Origin: Nocardioides exalbidus
GTDB taxonomy: Bacteria; Actinomycetota; Actinomycetes; Propionibacteriales; Nocardioidaceae
DNA: 64,000 nt
Direction of reading: 5' to 3'
Assembly (NCBI RefSeq): GCF_900105585.1
Contig: NZ_FNRT01000002.1
Coordinates: 3,038,001-3,102,000, forward strand
The notes beneath the pieces were generated by a model, which saw only the letters and a list, made by a program, of their open reading frames with translations, did no database searches and was not told the origin of the DNA. Of the stretch, positions 9,993 through 21,483 are shown piece after piece; within the stretch, counting starts at the first letter, position 1; each line of letters begins with the position of its first letter. Position numbers and translations under genes: made by a program.

Positions 9993-10901
9993 ATGACGAC
10001 AGCGGCCGACACCTTCGCCGCGTTCCTCGACACCCTGGCCGAGACGCTCGACCTGGGCAGCGAGGAACGGGCGCGGCGGCTCCACCTCTCCCGCTTCCAC
10101 CTCGACCGCGTGGTGTCGGCGACCGGGGGCGAGCCACCGGAGCGGATGCGACGCCGCCTGCTGCTCGAGCGCGCGGCGTACCGCCTCGTGACCGGCGACG
10201 GGCAGGTGGTCGACATCGCGTTCGAGGCGGGCTTCGGCTCCCACGAGGCGTTCACGAGGGCGTTCACGCGGGAGTACGGCGCGGCCCCGAGCCGCTGGCG
10301 CCGGCACCCCACCCGGACCCAGATCGCGGGTCCGAGCGGCGTGCACTTCCACCCGCCGGGCAGCCTCCGGCTGCCCACCGCACGAAAGGTGACACCGATG
10401 GACCTGATGACGCGCATGATCGAGCACCACCTCTGGCTGACCGGCGAGATGATCGACCGGGCAGCCTCGCTCACCGACGCCCAGCTCGACGCCCCGATCG
10501 AGGTGCCCATCGGCACCATCGACGACGACATGTCGATCCGCTCCGTCCTCGGCCGGCTCGTCGGTCAGCTCGCCCAGTGGAACGCTGCCGTCGCGCAGCG
10601 CCGCTACGACTGGGACCAGGAGCGCGGCAAGTCGCTGAGCACCCTGCGCCGCGAGCTCGCCGACGAGGGCTCGGCCTTCCTCGCCCAGGTGCGGACGACG
10701 ATCGACGAGGGCCGCCTCGACGACACCTTCCTCGACGTCACCTGCGACCCGCCCAAGGTCTTCACCTACGGCGGGATGGTCGCCCACGTCCTGACCTTCG
10801 CGGCCGTCCGCCGGCTCGTCGTGCTGGGCTCCTTCGAGACCCTCGGGATCACCGACCTCGACGCCGGCGACCCCATGGAGTGGGTCGCCGAGCCCGCCTG
10901 A
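9993..10901 (+). CDS. AraC-family regulator fused to a DinB-like domain
   Basis: 302 aa. Residues about 15-105 form an AraC/XylS-type DNA-binding domain placed at the N-terminus: RLHLSRFHLDRVVSATGGEP, then VDIAFEAGFGSHEAFTRAFTREYG. The rest (about 145-295, from MDLMTRMIEHHLWLTGEMID) resembles DinB/YfiT four-helix-bundle proteins, which often bind a metal through histidines. Here the domain probably senses a ligand or acts as a small thiol-dependent enzyme; that is inference. The ATG at 9993 lies close after GGTGGTGG. The neighbour glgX converges on it; I see no functional link. Confidence 0.8.
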   Translation: MTTAADTFAAFLDTLAETLDLGSEERARRLHLSRFHLDRVVSATGGEPPERMRRRLLLERAAYRLVTGDGQVVDIAFEAGFGSHEAFTRAFTREYGAAPSRWRRHPTRTQIAGPSGVHFHPPGSLRLPTARKVTPMDLMTRMIEHHLWLTGEMIDRAASLTDAQLDAPIEVPIGTIDDDMSIRSVLGRLVGQLAQWNAAVAQRRYDWDQERGKSLSTLRRELADEGSAFLAQVRTTIDEGRLDDTFLDVTCDPPKVFTYGGMVAHVLTFAAVRRLVVLGSFETLGITDLDAGDPMEWVAEPA

Positions 10902-10908
10902 CCGCGAC

Positions 10909-13086
<2,178 letters not shown>

Positions 13087-13122
13087 CGGGTCATTGTGGT
13101 GGACGATTCCGGGCACGGCACA

Positions 13123-13140
13123 ATGCGGCACGCGCCGCAT
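13123..13140. promoter_or_regulatory. 18-bp inverted repeat between glgX and the enoyl-CoA hydratase gene
   Basis: Arms ATGCGGC and GCCGCAT around ACGC, in the 115-bp divergent spacer. A CACAAT box that could serve as a -10 element for the hydratase overlaps just upstream. Possible operator; by itself it could also be a GC-rich chance palindrome. Confidence 0.35.
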
Positions 13141-13201
13141 GACGGTGGCCACACCGGGCGTGCCACGCCACCCAGGGAAGATCCGAGGAAGAGGAGCCAC
13201 C

Positions 13202-13978
13202 ATGGAGTTCGTCTCGATCGACGTGACCGACGGGGTCGCCGTCCTGCGTCTCGACCGCCCCAGGATGAACGCGATCAGCCTCCAGGTGCAGGCCGACCTC
13301 CGCGAGGCAGCGGCCGAGCTGACCGAGCGCGACGACGTGCGCGCCGTCGTGGTCTGGGGCGGGGAGCGGGTCTTCGCCGCGGGCAACGACGTGAAGGAGA
13401 TGGTCGACTGGACCTACTCCGACATGGTGAAGGCCTCGGCGTCCGTCAGCTCGGCCACCACCGCCATCGCCCGGATCCCCAAGCCCGTGGTCGCCGCCGT
13501 CAACGGGTACGCCCTCGGCGGGGGCTGCGAGCTCGCGCTGGCCGCCGACCTGCGCTTCGTGGCCGAGGACGCGGTGCTCGGCCAGCCCGAGGTGCTGCTC
13601 GGGATCATCCCCGGCGCCGGCGGCACGCAGCGCCTGACGCGGCTCGTCGGGACCGCGAAGGCGAAGGACATCATCTTCACCGGCCGCTTCGTCAAGGCCG
13701 ACGAGGCGCTGCGCATCGGGCTCGCCGACCGCGTCGTGCCGGCCGACCAAGTGCTCGCGGAGGCAGTGGCCTACGCCGGGCAGTTCAGCAACGCGGCCGC
13801 GCTCGCGATCCGCGCCGCCAAGGAGTGCATCGACCGGGGCAGCGAGGTCGACCTCGACACGGGACTGGAGATCGAGCGCCAGCAGTTCGCCGGCGTCTTC
13901 GCGACCGAGGACCGTGTCCTCGGCATGGCCTCCTTCGTTGAGAGCGGGCCGGGCAAGGCCACGTTCGTGGGCCGCTGA
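13202..13978 (+). CDS. enoyl-CoA hydratase/isomerase family protein
   Basis: 258 aa, normal crotonase length. It hydrates 2-enoyl-CoA thioesters in fatty-acid or related acyl-CoA oxidation. Crotonase signatures are visible: RVFAAGNDVKEM (oxyanion-hole loop), VNGYALGGGCELALAADLRF, and QPEVLLGIIPGAGGTQRL. Glutamates in GGGCELAL and GQPEVLLG correspond to the two catalytic Glu of true hydratases. The ATG at 13202 follows AGGAAGAGGAG. etfBA lies 1.3 kb downstream, compatible with beta-oxidation, although the genes between are unrelated. Substrate not predictable. Confidence 0.93.
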   Translation: MEFVSIDVTDGVAVLRLDRPRMNAISLQVQADLREAAAELTERDDVRAVVVWGGERVFAAGNDVKEMVDWTYSDMVKASASVSSATTAIARIPKPVVAAVNGYALGGGCELALAADLRFVAEDAVLGQPEVLLGIIPGAGGTQRLTRLVGTAKAKDIIFTGRFVKADEALRIGLADRVVPADQVLAEAVAYAGQFSNAAALAIRAAKECIDRGSEVDLDTGLEIERQQFAGVFATEDRVLGMASFVESGPGKATFVGR

Positions 13979-13980
13979 CC

Positions 13981-14313
13981 ATGGCTGATGCCAAGAAGGA
14001 GACCTCGACTGTGGCAACCAAGATCCGGGCGACGCTCGCCCAGCTCCTGTGGCTGGTGTGCGCACTGGCCGCGCTGGTGCTGGCGCTGGGCGCCCTGCTG
14101 ATCGCGCTCGACGCCAACCGCTCCAACGCACTCGTGGGCTGGATCCTCGACGCGGCGGACTTCGTCGACCTCGGGGTCTTCTCGCGCGTCGACGGCATCA
14201 AGCAGTTCCGCGGTGACGGGGCCGGGGTCAAGAACGCGTTGTTCAACTGGGGCATCGGCGCGATCGCCTGGCTCGTGGTCGGACGCCTCCTGGACCGCAT
14301 CGTCAAGCCCTGA
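13981..14313 (+). CDS. small two-span membrane protein, function unknown
   Basis: 110 aa, starting 2 bp after the hydratase stop and therefore probably co-transcribed. A charged N-terminus is followed by a strong membrane segment (LLWLVCALAALVLALGALLIAL, about 22-43) and a second near the C-terminus (WGIGAIAWLVVGRLL). The middle part (FVDLGVFSRVDGIKQFRGDG) is hydrophilic. I do not recognise the family. Confidence 0.7.
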   Translation: MADAKKETSTVATKIRATLAQLLWLVCALAALVLALGALLIALDANRSNALVGWILDAADFVDLGVFSRVDGIKQFRGDGAGVKNALFNWGIGAIAWLVVGRLLDRIVKP

Positions 14314-14374
14314 GGCTCGCCCGCCTGTCGTGGGCCCGATGGGGCGTTCGTCTGCCCGCGGGCGGCCGGGCACG

Positions 14375-14380
14375 TAGCCT
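14375..14380 (+). promoter_or_regulatory. putative -10 box, leaderless start
   Basis: TAGCCT followed by 7 nt and the ATG at 14388. Confidence 0.45.
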
Positions 14381-14387
14381 TGAACCC

Positions 14388-15098
14388 ATGTCGGCACTCC
14401 CTCGGGCGCTCGCCACGGTGTCCCTCGCGTCCGCGCTCACCGTCGTGGGCAGCGGGCCCGCGCCGGCCTCGACGCACGGCCCGGCACCGGTCCGGGCGGC
14501 CGCGCAGGCCGTGACCTCCGCGACCTCGGTCGCCCTGAGCACGACCCGCTCGGCCTACGGCCAGACCATCACGGCGACCGCCTCGGTCGTGACGTCGACG
14601 GGCCGGCCGGAGGGTGCGGTGTACTTCTCCGTCGACGGCGTCGCGACGCGGGCCAACCTGGGAGCCAGGACCACCGTCACCCTGGCCCTCCCCGACGCGC
14701 CGGTCGGCGACCACGCCGTCACCGCGTCGTTCGTGCCGAACTACCCGGACGACCAGCGGGGCAGCACGTCACCGGTCCAGCCCTGGACGGTCGAGCGGGT
14801 GCGCACCCGGCTCTTCGTCACGGTGCAGGGTCGCGGGCTCCGGATCCCGACGTCGGTGCGCGTCGAGGCCGGTGGGGAGTACGGCAGCGCGCCGACCGGT
14901 CGCGTCACGCTCACCCTCACGCGGGCCGGCTCCGGCCGGACGACCACGCGGGCCAGGGCGCTGCCCGCCGACGGAGTGGTCGTCGCGCGCTACGGCACCC
15001 TCGGGAAGGGTCGCTACCGCAGCGTGGTGACCTACGCCGGTGACAGCCAGCACCTCCCGGAGCGGCGAGTGCAGTGGTTCCAGGTGCGCCAGCGCTGA
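14388..15098 (+). CDS. secreted protein with two bacterial Ig-like repeats
   Basis: 236 aa. The signal peptide (about residues 1-29) has a cleavage-like PAPASTHG. Two Ig-like beta domains follow. The first is about 45-135 (TSVALSTTRSAYGQTITATA, with PEGAVYFSVDG and VGDHAVTASFVP). The second is about 140-235 (PTGRVTLTLTRAG, KGRYRSVVTYAGDSQHLP). The pattern matches Big_3-type repeats common in cell-surface proteins of Gram-positives. There is no anchor or sorting motif, so it is probably released or weakly wall-associated. Function unknown. Confidence 0.75.
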   Translation: MSALPRALATVSLASALTVVGSGPAPASTHGPAPVRAAAQAVTSATSVALSTTRSAYGQTITATASVVTSTGRPEGAVYFSVDGVATRANLGARTTVTLALPDAPVGDHAVTASFVPNYPDDQRGSTSPVQPWTVERVRTRLFVTVQGRGLRIPTSVRVEAGGEYGSAPTGRVTLTLTRAGSGRTTTRARALPADGVVVARYGTLGKGRYRSVVTYAGDSQHLPERRVQWFQVRQR

Positions 15099-15237
15099 TC
15101 CGCGCCGCCTTCCACCCGACCGTGACAGTGGCACTGTGAGGATCCCCACCCCGGACCCCGTTCCGGTCGGGGCTGACTCGCTAGTAACGTCACCGGCACA
15201 TCCGAGTGCACAGGAGGGGCCGCGAGGCCACACCACC

Positions 15238-16038
15238 ATGAACATTGTTGTCTGTGTGAAGTACGTGCCGGACGCCACGGCCGACCGCAAGTTCGAGGAC
15301 GACAACACCGTCGACCGCGTCGGTGTCGACGGCCTGCTGTCCGAGCTCGACGAGTACGCCGTGGAGCAGGCGCTCCAGTTCCGTGAGAAGCGCGAGGGTG
15401 AGGACATCACCGTGACCGCGCTGACCGTCGGCCCCGAGAAGGCCGTCGACGCGGTCCGCAAGTCGCTGCAGATGGGTGCCGACTCCGGCGTCCACGTCCT
15501 CGACGACGCGATCGCGGGCTCCGACTACCTCGCGACCTCGCTGGTCCTGGCGAAGGCGATCGAGAAGATCAAGGCCGAGTCCGGCGCCGACCTCGTCGTG
15601 TGCGGCATGGCCTCCACCGACGCCTCCGGCTCGGTCGTCCCGGCCATGGTCGCCGAGCGCCTCGGGCTGCCGCAGGTCACCCTGGCCTCCGTCGTGGAGT
15701 CGCAGGGTGACCAGGTCCGCATCAAGCGCGACAACGAGGGCTCGACCGAGGTCATCGGTGCGACCCTGCCGATCGTGCTGTCCGTGACCGACCAGTCCGG
15801 CGAGGCCCGCTACCCGTCCTTCAAGGGCATCATGGCCGCGAAGAAGAAGCCGCTCGAGACCTGGTCGCTGTCCGACCTGGGTGTCGACGCAGGCGAGGTC
15901 GGCCTCTCGGTCGCCTTCTCGCAGGTCGAGGACACCACCGCCCGCCCGCCGCGCACGGCCGGCGAGATCGTCACCGACGAGGACGGCTCGGGCGCCGGCG
16001 CGCTGGTCGAGTTCCTGGCCTCGAAGAAGTTCATCTGA
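15238..16038 (+). CDS. etfB: electron transfer flavoprotein beta subunit
   Basis: 266 aa. With EtfA it carries electrons from acyl-CoA dehydrogenases to the quinone pool; the beta subunit binds AMP. It starts MNIVVCVKYVPDATADRKF and has the family signature LVVCGMASTDASGSVVPAMV and an AMP-loop region (ITVTALTVGPEKA). The ATG at 15238 follows AGGAGGGG at suboptimal distance. The 139-bp upstream spacer holds a 13-bp palindrome (ACAGTG-G-CACTGT, 15125-15137) and a weak TAACGT box at 15185. Co-transcribed with etfA (21-bp gap). Confidence 0.96.
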   Translation: MNIVVCVKYVPDATADRKFEDDNTVDRVGVDGLLSELDEYAVEQALQFREKREGEDITVTALTVGPEKAVDAVRKSLQMGADSGVHVLDDAIAGSDYLATSLVLAKAIEKIKAESGADLVVCGMASTDASGSVVPAMVAERLGLPQVTLASVVESQGDQVRIKRDNEGSTEVIGATLPIVLSVTDQSGEARYPSFKGIMAAKKKPLETWSLSDLGVDAGEVGLSVAFSQVEDTTARPPRTAGEIVTDEDGSGAGALVEFLASKKFI

Positions 16039-16059
16039 GCAGGATTGGGGAGCTGACTG

Positions 16060-17013
16060 ATGTCTGAGGTTCTTGTTGTCATCGACCACGCCGACGGCGA
16101 GGTCAAGAAGCCGACCTACGAGCTGCTGACGATCGCGCGCCGCCTCGGCGAGCCGTCCGCGGTGTTCTTCGGCTCGCCCGACCAGGGCGACGCCGTGGCC
16201 GAGAAGGTCAAGAAGTACGGCGCCGCGAAGGTCTACGTGGTCGACGACGCCCCGATCAAGGGCTTCCTGGTCGCGCCGAAGGCCGAGGCGCTGCAGCAGC
16301 TGGCCGAGAAGACCAGCCCGGCCGCGATCCTGCTGCCCTCCACGTTCGAGAACAAGGAGGTCGGCGCCCGCCTGGCGATCAAGATCGGCTCCGGCCTGAT
16401 CACCGACGCCGTGGACGTCTCCGACGACGGGGTGACCACGCAGAGCGTGTTCGCCGGCAACTTCACGGTGCAGGCCAAGGTCACGACCGGCACGCCGATC
16501 ATCACGGTCAAGCCGAACTCGGCCGCCCCGGAGGAGTCCGAGGGCGCGGCCGCGGTCGAGGCGTTTGCTGTCACCGTGTCCGATGCCGCCAAGGGTGCGC
16601 AGGTCGTCGCGACCCAGCCGCGCCAGTCGACGGGTCGCCCGGACCTGACGGAGGCCGCGATCGTGGTCTCCGGCGGTCGTGGCACGGGCGGCGACTTCGC
16701 GCCGGTCGAGGGCTTCGCCGACAGCCTCGGTGCCGCCGTGGGCGCCTCGCGCGCCGCGGTCGACTCGGGCTGGATGCCGCACGCGTTCCAGGTCGGCCAG
16801 ACCGGCAAGACGGTCTCGCCGCAGCTCTACGTGGCCAACGGCATCTCCGGTGCGATCCAGCACCGCGCCGGCATGCAGACCTCGAAGACCATCGTCGCGG
16901 TCAACAAGGACCCCGAGGCGCCGATCTTCGAGCTCGTCGACTTCGGTGTCGTGGGCGACCTCCACGCCGTGCTGCCCGCCGCGACCGAGCAGATCACCGC
17001 CCGCAAGGGCTGA
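16060..17013 (+). CDS. etfA: electron transfer flavoprotein alpha subunit
   Basis: 317 aa. The FAD-binding C-terminal domain is clear: [31 protein letters not shown] (QTGKTV follows) and [19 protein letters not shown], ending with [19 protein letters not shown]. The N-terminal domain pairs with EtfB. Preceded by GGGGAG and followed by a strong terminator. Part of the beta-oxidation electron route. Confidence 0.97.
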   Translation: MSEVLVVIDHADGEVKKPTYELLTIARRLGEPSAVFFGSPDQGDAVAEKVKKYGAAKVYVVDDAPIKGFLVAPKAEALQQLAEKTSPAAILLPSTFENKEVGARLAIKIGSGLITDAVDVSDDGVTTQSVFAGNFTVQAKVTTGTPIITVKPNSAAPEESEGAAAVEAFAVTVSDAAKGAQVVATQPRQSTGRPDLTEAAIVVSGGRGTGGDFAPVEGFADSLGAAVGASRAAVDSGWMPHAFQVGQTGKTVSPQLYVANGISGAIQHRAGMQTSKTIVAVNKDPEAPIFELVDFGVVGDLHAVLPAATEQITARKG

Positions 17014-17025
17014 ACCCGCACGACC

Positions 17026-17060
17026 ACGACGGCCCGGCAGCCACGCTGCCGGGCCGTCGT
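17026..17060. terminator. bidirectional terminator hairpin after etfA
   Basis: Perfect 15-bp GC-rich stem (17026-17040 with 17046-17060) and a 5-nt loop. It sits between the etfA stop and the convergent gene ending at 17065. No T-run, as is usual in this genome. Confidence 0.75.
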
Positions 17061-17064
17061 CGTG

Positions 17065-18654
17065 TCACCAGCGGCTGCGCCGCACGGTCCAGGTGTCGCC
17101 GACCCGGACGATCCGCACGGCGTAGCCCCGGTCGTGGCGGCCCAGCAGTGCGAACCGGTAGGGCACGTCGAACGTCGAGGCGGTCGCCTTTCGGCACGCG
17201 ACGTCCGGTGTCGGCAGTCGGACGCGCGACAGCCGCGTCCAGCCGGTGGCCGTCGAGTGCTGCAGGACGGTCGGCCAACCCCGATGACGGCTCGCGGCCG
17301 TGAGCAGCACGGCGCCGTCGGGTCCGTCGGGCACGACCACGTCGCACCGGCCGGTCACGCCGCCGGGCAGGGTCACCACCCCGCGCTCGGGGGAGATGAC
17401 GTGGGTCCGGGTGCGGCCGGGGACGGCGACGTAGCGGGCGTCCGGCGACAGGCCGACCGGGTGCCTCCCGGACCTCAGCACCTGCCAGGCGACGCCGTCG
17501 CGGGTGGTGAGCACCAGGCCGCGCCCGCTGCACCGCAGCCGGACCGCCACCACGGCCATCGGGTCGGCCGTCCAGTTGTCACCCCAGCTGCACCGCCCGG
17601 GCGGGTCCAGCACGACGGCGGGCGCGCCCCAGGCCTGCGCGGCGGCGTCGTACAGCTGCGCCTGGACGACGCCGCCCGGGCCGCCGCCGACCGCGATCAG
17701 GGGGAACCCGGGTGCCGTGAAGAAGTCGCGGTAGAGGCCGTGCTCCCGGTCGACGAGGCCCGGAGCGGAGCTCGGTGCGACCGCGGTGACGGCCCACGGT
17801 GCCGTGTCGTCCGGTCGGGAGATGACGGCACGACCGGCCGGACCGGAGAGGTCGCCGAACCAGACCGTGGTCGAGTCGAGGTTCGCCAGGCTGCTGTCCG
17901 TGCAGGCATCGGCGAGGGGTACGTCCCGGCGCACCGGCGCCGCGTCGCCGGTCCGCGTCAGCACGACCAGACCGCACCGCCGCCCGCGCGAGGCCGCGGC
18001 GCCGTACATGAACGACACCTGCTCCGCGTCGCTGATCGTCGCCGTGACCGTGTACTCCTGACCCGTGGCGTCGAGCCTGTGGGCGGCGAAGCCGGCGGGG
18101 GTGCGCGTGAGGTAGCCGCCGTACTGTGGCCACACCGCGTTGAGGCCGTCGGGGGAGATGCCGGGCTCCTCGTAGGCCTCGCCCTCCAGCTCCCGGGACG
18201 ACCACGTGACGGCGTCGGCGGACCAGATCGCGCGGGACGCGGTCGGCGCCTGGTCCTCGTAGTACCCGGACCGGTCGCACTTCGCGATGACCGCGACGGC
18301 ACCGTTCGCCGTACGGGCGTCGACGTCGCCGCAGTAGAGGTTGCGGCGCTCGAGGACCACGGTGCGCTCGCCCCAGGTCCCGGTGGCCGCGTCGCGGCGC
18401 TGGGCCCAGACGGTGCGGTAGCGCTTCGCGGCCCACACGCGCAGCAGGTCGCCGTCGACCAGCGTCAGCTCGACGCCCCCGCGGATCTCCCGGGGGAGCT
18501 GGGCGGCCGCTCCCGGCGCGGACGCCGCCACCGACGACCCGCTGGCCGAGGCCGTCGGTGGCGTGGTCAGGACCGCTGCCGCCAGTGCTGCTGTCAGTGC
18601 TGCTGTGATGACCGCCGAGAGCAGCGCTGCGAGGGATCCCGATGTCCGAGCCAT
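17065..18654 (-). CDS. large secreted protein, possible beta-propeller, partner of the lysyl-oxidase-like gene
   Basis: 529 aa from the ATG at 18654 ([20 protein letters not shown]), which gives a clean signal peptide; an upstream start would add 16 residues without a better signal. The mature part is rich in short beta-strand patterns ([51 protein letters not shown]) suggesting propeller-like blades. It has about eight cysteines, possibly disulfide-bonded outside the cell. It starts 4 bp after the stop of the lysyl-oxidase-like gene, so the two form an operon. No known family recognised. Confidence 0.7.
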   Translation of the reverse strand: MARTSGSLAALLSAVITAALTAALAAAVLTTPPTASASGSSVAASAPGAAAQLPREIRGGVELTLVDGDLLRVWAAKRYRTVWAQRRDAATGTWGERTVVLERRNLYCGDVDARTANGAVAVIAKCDRSGYYEDQAPTASRAIWSADAVTWSSRELEGEAYEEPGISPDGLNAVWPQYGGYLTRTPAGFAAHRLDATGQEYTVTATISDAEQVSFMYGAAASRGRRCGLVVLTRTGDAAPVRRDVPLADACTDSSLANLDSTTVWFGDLSGPAGRAVISRPDDTAPWAVTAVAPSSAPGLVDREHGLYRDFFTAPGFPLIAVGGGPGGVVQAQLYDAAAQAWGAPAVVLDPPGRCSWGDNWTADPMAVVAVRLRCSGRGLVLTTRDGVAWQVLRSGRHPVGLSPDARYVAVPGRTRTHVISPERGVVTLPGGVTGRCDVVVPDGPDGAVLLTAASRHRGWPTVLQHSTATGWTRLSRVRLPTPDVACRKATASTFDVPYRFALLGRHDRGYAVRIVRVGDTWTVRRSRW

Positions 18655-18658
18655 GCCG

Positions 18659-20155
18659 TCACGACACGGCGCGGAAGAAGGTCGGCGGCTCGACGATGTC
18701 ACCGATCGGCTCGGCCTTGACCCAGCGGTTCGCTCCCTCGCCGCCGATCCGGATCCGGCGGTCGGCCACGTTGTTGGCGGTGTCGGACTCGGTGAGGTTG
18801 CGCTCGGGGTTGCCCTCGACGCGGATGTAGTAGACCCCGTTGGGCAGGTCGCCGATCCGGAAGGCCTGCCCGGCGCGGTACTGGGCGTAGGTGTCGCCCG
18901 AGCCGGAGGCGAGCACCTCGCGGATCGACAGGGCGCCCTCGTCGCCGCACGCGGTGGCGAGGTCGGTGTTCTCCGGCTGCCAGTCGGCGCCCGGCACGGT
19001 GTAGTCGACGGCGTCGGTGTTGGCCAGGCAGAACGACTGCTTGCGGGACTTGGCGACGTACTTCTTGTTCGCGTCGAGCAGGTCGTAGCGGGCGAAGTCC
19101 TCGAAGTGCCAGTGGTTGTGGTTGGCGTGGTGGAACTCCATGGTCCCGACCTGCTGGTAACCGGTCTGGTTGCCGTCGGTGTCGAAGAAGTACTGGTAGG
19201 CGTCCATGATCTCGGCGCCGCGACGACGGAACCCGTCGATCACGAGCGGGCTGCTGCCCCCGTTCCAGACCGTCGCCGAGAAGCGCAGGGTCGTGCCCTT
19301 GCGGTTGAGCTCGATGCCGAAGGCCGGGAGCGAGCGCAGGTCCGGGACGGCGCCGCCGGCGCTGCCGCTCGCGCGCTCGGTGGGCCGGGCGCCGGGTGCT
19401 GTGCGGCCGTGGTGGCCGGCGGGAGCGGGCTCCTCGCTGCGACCGACGCCGCAGTCCGGGCAGCCCTCGACGACCTTCATCTTCGTGGTGGTCGACGCCG
19501 TCGCCGCCGTCAGGCCGAAGGCCGGCCAGTACTTCTTCGCGACGTGCGTCTCGACGACGTACTTCCCGGGTCCGAGGGGGAGCGGTCGGAGGCCGGAGTA
19601 CTCGAAGACATTGGCCGCCCAGCCCTGCTGGACGCCCATGACGGAGCCGAGCGTGTAGGGGCTGTAGGGGCAGTAGCGCGGGTACGGCGACGTGGCCGGC
19701 GCGTCGGGTCGCGCCCGCTCGCCGGTGGCGGCGAGGCAGGCGTCCAGCTTGCGGTGGACGACGTTCTTGCCGGAACCCTCCCTGCGCACGCTCATGACGA
19801 TGAAGCCGTCGATGCCGCTGAAGTCCTTCAGGGAGCCCGCCGGGAGGCGGGTCGTGCCGGCGGTGGTGCGGATCTCGGAGACGATCGGGTCCTCGAACGA
19901 CGCCCGGTGCGACCAGACCTCGACGTTGGTGGTGGGCGCGATGACGCGGAGGCCGAGCGGCGGGAAGGTCCGACCGCCCTCGCTGAAGGCCTCGATGCGA
20001 TCGGGAGCCCAGAGCTCGATCGTCGCCTGGGCGTCGGCGCGCGCGGCGGACGGAGTGGTGGCCGTGGCGGTGGTCGCGGCCGCGACGCCGGTGGCGGCGA
20101 GCCCGAGGACGAGCAGGCCGGACCCGAGGGTCGAGAGGAGTGCACGGGGTGTCAT
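18659..20155 (-). CDS. secreted lysyl oxidase family protein (copper amine oxidase, LTQ type)
   Basis: 498 aa with a signal peptide (MTPRALLSTLGSGLLVLGLA) and a C-terminal lysyl-oxidase-like domain (about 270-480). The copper motif is present as HANHNHWHF (His346, 348, 350). SRKQSFCL (Lys372) aligns by eye with the lysine, and GDTYAQY (Tyr423) with the tyrosine, that form lysine tyrosylquinone in animal lysyl oxidase. LPNGVYYIRVEGNP...ESDTANN is also typical. The first 250 residues are a separate extracellular region of unknown role, with CPDCG at about 232-236. Expected activity: oxidative deamination of lysine or primary amines outside the cell. Divergent from proA. Confidence 0.88.
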   Translation of the reverse strand: MTPRALLSTLGSGLLVLGLAATGVAAATTATATTPSAARADAQATIELWAPDRIEAFSEGGRTFPPLGLRVIAPTTNVEVWSHRASFEDPIVSEIRTTAGTTRLPAGSLKDFSGIDGFIVMSVRREGSGKNVVHRKLDACLAATGERARPDAPATSPYPRYCPYSPYTLGSVMGVQQGWAANVFEYSGLRPLPLGPGKYVVETHVAKKYWPAFGLTAATASTTTKMKVVEGCPDCGVGRSEEPAPAGHHGRTAPGARPTERASGSAGGAVPDLRSLPAFGIELNRKGTTLRFSATVWNGGSSPLVIDGFRRRGAEIMDAYQYFFDTDGNQTGYQQVGTMEFHHANHNHWHFEDFARYDLLDANKKYVAKSRKQSFCLANTDAVDYTVPGADWQPENTDLATACGDEGALSIREVLASGSGDTYAQYRAGQAFRIGDLPNGVYYIRVEGNPERNLTESDTANNVADRRIRIGGEGANRWVKAEPIGDIVEPPTFFRAVS

Positions 20156-20200
20156 GTCTCTCTAGACGTTCACCCGGGGTGGTTTGGTTGCGTCTCGCCC

Positions 20201-20206
20201 TACGCT
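20201..20206 (+). promoter_or_regulatory. putative -10 box of proA, leaderless start
   Basis: TACGCT followed by 7 nt and the proA ATG at 20214. Confidence 0.45.
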
Positions 20207-20213
20207 CATCCGC

Positions 20214-21464
20214 ATGAGCAGCGAGGAATCCGTCCGCGAGGCCGCAACCCGCGCCCGGATCGCGAGCCACGAGCTCGCCACCGCGACCCGCGCCACCAAG
20301 GACGCGGCCCTGCAGGCGATGGCCGAGGCGCTCCTGTCCGGGGCCCCGGTGATCCTGGCCGCAAACGCTGAGGACGTCGCGCGCGCCGAGGCCGCCGGCA
20401 CGCCCGCCAACATCGTCGACCGGCTGCGCCTCGACGACGACCGGCTCGCCGGGATGGCGCAGGGGCTGCGCGACGTCGCCGGGCTGCCCGACCCCGTCGG
20501 GGAGGTGCTGCGCGGCAGCACGCTGGCCAACGGGCTCGAGCTGCGGCAGGTGCGGGTGCCGTTCGGCGTGGTCGGGATGATCTACGAGGCGCGCCCCAAC
20601 GTCACCGCCGACGCCGCCGGGATCTGCCTGAAGGCCGGCAACGCCGTCCTGCTGCGCGGGTCGTCGAGCGCGCGCTCGAGCAACGCGGCGATCGTCGCGG
20701 CCATGCGCGAGGCGCTCGTCGGGAGCGGCCTGCACGCCGACGCCGTCCAGCTCGTGCCGGGGGACACCCACGACAGCGTCAAGGCGCTGATGCGCGCCCG
20801 CGGCCTCGTCGACGTGCTGATCCCGCGGGGCGGCGCCGGGCTGATCCGCAGCGTGGTGGAGGAGTCGACGGTGCCGGTCATCGAGACCGGCGTGGGCAAC
20901 TGCCACGTCTACGTCGACGCGTCCGCCGACCTCCAGGAGGCGCTGGCGATCGTGATGAACTCCAAGACCCACCGCACGAGCGTCTGCAACGCCGCCGAGT
21001 CCCTGCTCGTGCACGAGGACGTCGCCGACGAGTTCGTGCCGATGGCCGTCGAGGCGCTGCAGGCCGCCGGGGTGCTCGTCCACGGGGACGCCACGTTCGC
21101 AGAGTACGACGACGTGGTGCCCGCGACCGACGAGGACCACGCCGCGGAGTTCCTGGGCCTGGAGATCTCGGCCGCCGTCGTCGCCGACGTCGAGGGCGCG
21201 ATCGACCACATCCGGCGGTTCTCCTCCGGCCACACCGAGGCGATCCTCGCCCGCGACCAGGCCACGATCCGCCGCTTCGTGGCGGCCGTCGACTCCGCCG
21301 CGGTGATGGTCAACGCCTCCACCCGCTTCACCGACGGCGGCGAGTTCGGCTTCGGTGCCGAGATCGGCATCTCGACGCAGAAGCTGCACGCGCGGGGCCC
21401 GATGGGACTGCCCGAGATGACCTCGAGCAAGTACGTCGTGGTCGGCGCGGGCCACGTCCGATGA
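20214..21464 (+). CDS. proA: glutamate-5-semialdehyde dehydrogenase (gamma-glutamyl phosphate reductase)
   Basis: Second step of proline biosynthesis: NADPH reduction of gamma-glutamyl phosphate. 416 aa. The catalytic cysteine lies in [18 protein letters not shown] (about Cys258), and other ProA signatures are [17 protein letters not shown] and [29 protein letters not shown]. An upstream GTG at 20184 would read through the promoter, so the ATG at 20214 is preferred. proB is not in the window. Next come a small peptide gene, nadD and rsfS. Confidence 0.97.
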   Translation: MSSEESVREAATRARIASHELATATRATKDAALQAMAEALLSGAPVILAANAEDVARAEAAGTPANIVDRLRLDDDRLAGMAQGLRDVAGLPDPVGEVLRGSTLANGLELRQVRVPFGVVGMIYEARPNVTADAAGICLKAGNAVLLRGSSSARSSNAAIVAAMREALVGSGLHADAVQLVPGDTHDSVKALMRARGLVDVLIPRGGAGLIRSVVEESTVPVIETGVGNCHVYVDASADLQEALAIVMNSKTHRTSVCNAAESLLVHEDVADEFVPMAVEALQAAGVLVHGDATFAEYDDVVPATDEDHAAEFLGLEISAAVVADVEGAIDHIRRFSSGHTEAILARDQATIRRFVAAVDSAAVMVNASTRFTDGGEFGFGAEIGISTQKLHARGPMGLPEMTSSKYVVVGAGHVR

Positions 21465-21470
21465 TGCCGG

Positions 21471-21476
21471 TAGGCT
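21471..21476 (+). promoter_or_regulatory. putative -10 box upstream of the 48-aa gene and nadD
   Basis: TAGGCT followed by 7 nt and the ATG at 21484. Confidence 0.45.
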
Positions 21477-21483
21477 GGCTCCC

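Noticed and set aside
15190..16965. Minus-strand frame of about 590 codons across etfBA
   Set aside because: Antisense shadow of two unmistakable flavoprotein subunits.
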